The notes below the pieces were generated by a model, which made no database searches, was not told where the DNA came from, and was given only the letters and a program-made list of their open reading frames with translations. From Macrosoma leucophasiata (taxonomy: Eukaryota; Arthropoda; Insecta; Lepidoptera; Hedylidae), in NCBI GenBank assembly GCA_036365455.1, contig JAWQUS010000004.1:5153501-5217500 (forward strand): DNA of 64,000 nucleotides, read 5' to 3'. Position numbers and translations under genes: made by a program. Below, piece by piece: positions 62,771 through 64,000 of the stretch (position 1 is its first letter; every line of letters starts with the position of its first letter).

Positions 62771-64000
62771 AAAACACATTCCACAAAGCTGGAAGAATTT
62801 TCACCGAAAAATCTTAATATCAGTTATAAGCCCCCGATATTTAATTCGAGACCTTATGTAGAACAACAGTCGTCTAATACTAATTACATATACAAAAAAA
62901 TAAACATAATTATATTCTATTTAAAAAACATGTCCATGTTAACGTCAACGCTGCGTAAATTAATGCCCACCGCAAAAGTGCGTGTCATTTGGATGTGGAC
63001 GTAGAGAGAGAAAAAAAAAACGAACACAATCATCGTGTAATGAGGTACTTTCCACGATTGATGATCTAATCAACAGTTCGGCATCATTGAAATTAATTAG
63101 TACACGAGTTTTTGCATACACACATAGTCGCGTCACACACATTGTGAAACTAAGTGCTTGGCAACCTGGCATCGTTTTATTACGGCCCGACCACCAAAGA
63201 AGATTTAAAAAATAACTGCATATGCCAATAAAATATTGAGTTACACGAGTAAGGCAACCCATGGTAGTATAGGTAATACATATAAGTAATACCTACTTGT
63301 GGAGTGTAGGGGTAAGGCGAATTGTCTGATATGAAGAGGAACTTGAAATAGTGTCCAGAAGTAGGTACGCTGAAAATAGTTTCTAGGTAGTATTTGCCAC
63401 AATATTTAATACGGGCCTAAGATCTTTTGTCTTTGTGTGGGAATTTATGAGAATTAATGTGTGTATGTAAGGTAAATGTAAGGCACACTGTAATTTAAGG
63501 AAAACATTTTATTGCAGAACACTAGCCATTTAGTGGCCGATAGTGTAGTTGATGCTTCAGTGCCTACTTCGTTCAAACCTTTTATTGGTGTGTGTACCAC
63601 GATCAGCATACATCAGTTCGTAACTCATATTGAAATTGAAAACAAACACGACAGGCTAATGCCAGCAATCTGAAGATTATTATTTGGATTTATTATCGCC
63701 GCTGGCGGCATTATCCCGAATATACAAACACTGCAACATTGTATGGAAAAGTAGGTTCACGGACTAATCTTAAAATTAATTGGCAGATTGATCCCTTGCT
63801 TGAACTTACTGCACAGTAATGTGAACTGTGAAGTATTTATATGGTTTATTACTTACGTAGATAAGAGCATCTTATTATAAAGTATTCGTGGAAAGTAAAC
63901 TTATTATAAGTCATTGTTATGTTTTCATTCGTCGTGATTTAGATTCCATTTTAATTTATTGTAGAAACGAGACATTACAGCTTAGGCCTTAAAGGTAGCA
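62771..64000. other. Unassigned right edge
   Basis: AT-rich. An open frame at about 62982-63215 reads NEVLSTIDDLINSSASLKLI, then SAWQPGIVLLRPDHQRRFKK, with AATAAA shortly after its stop. It begins at GTG and is unrecognised, so it is noted but not called a gene. Traces like CTAGCCATTTAGTGG at 63522 may be decayed Rep-A. Confidence 0.2.

Noticed and set aside
62982..63215. Small gene ending SAWQPGIVLLRPDHQRRFKK
   Set aside because: It starts at GTG, has no recognised homology and no upstream exon evidence; a chance frame is possible. Noted in the right-edge entry.

Overview
The window looks like an intergenic or intronic stretch of an insect genome, most likely a moth or butterfly (Lepidoptera). 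This is inferred from the repeat types (Helitron remnants ending in CTAG inside AT targets, a mariner relic, hAT and Harbinger-like MITEs, tRNA-derived and poly-A retroposons, many 5'-truncated non-LTR tails), from the AT-rich background, and from recalled resemblance of several repeats to common lepidopteran ones. No database search was possible. Nothing prokaryotic is present: no operons, no CRISPR array, no rRNA operon.

Only one piece of host coding sequence is plausible. It is a very GC-rich open frame on the minus strand at 1-221 that starts behind a splice-acceptor-like AG and runs off the left edge. If it is real, the 64 kb to its right is upstream intron or 5' intergenic sequence of that gene. 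I could not identify the protein.

The rest is a layered deposit of mobile elements. I use local labels. Rep-A: about 275 bp poly-A retroposon, about 21 copies or fragments. Rep-B: tRNA-derived SINE, 5. Rep-C: second tRNA-derived SINE, 3 loci including a perfect head-to-head twin at 14836-15231. Rep-D: SINE whose head matches the internal promoter of 5S rRNA, 4 copies, all with target-site duplications (TSDs). Rep-E: about 330-670 bp repeat beginning near CAAGTGCG and ending ACGGAACCCT, 6. Rep-F: 3' tails of a LINE with a CATA-type tail, about 8. Rep-G: hAT MITE with TIR CATAGAGCAACACGG and 8-bp TSDs, 3. Rep-H: GC-rich about 190 bp repeat, 7. Rep-I 3, Rep-J 2, Rep-K 2, Rep-L 2, Rep-M 3. In addition there are several Helitrons, an incomplete mariner transposase, relics of at least four LINE lineages, and several single long-TIR elements.

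Regions. 1-5.2 kb: exon edge, then Rep-G, Rep-A, Rep-B, Rep-E and Rep-I. 5.4-7.6 kb: a hAT element carrying two SINEs, then a LINE tail split by Rep-G. 8-13 kb: LINE relic, orphan hairpin, long-TIR composite, degenerate tandem Helitron-like tract. 13-18 kb: SINE cluster with the twin tRNA SINE. 19-23 kb: LINE and mariner relics, Rep-D, MITE, Rep-J. 25-28 kb: pentanucleotide microsatellite, a 1.3 kb TIR element inside Rep-A, two hairpin MITEs. 28-38 kb: sparse, with Helitron, Rep-E and two Rep-D. 39 kb: four 156-bp tandem units. 40-54 kb: dense nesting. 54-64 kb: sparse, with a MITE, a Helitron and a 0.8 kb element with near-identical 119-bp TIRs.

The most notable observations are the 5S-like SINE, the perfect twin tRNA SINE, several fold-back hairpins with 5-nt loops (two inside Rep-A copies whose ancestral state is readable), three direct repeats of one 13-bp target around successive retroposon insertions, and a TIR element with a repeated internal GTACCA motif.
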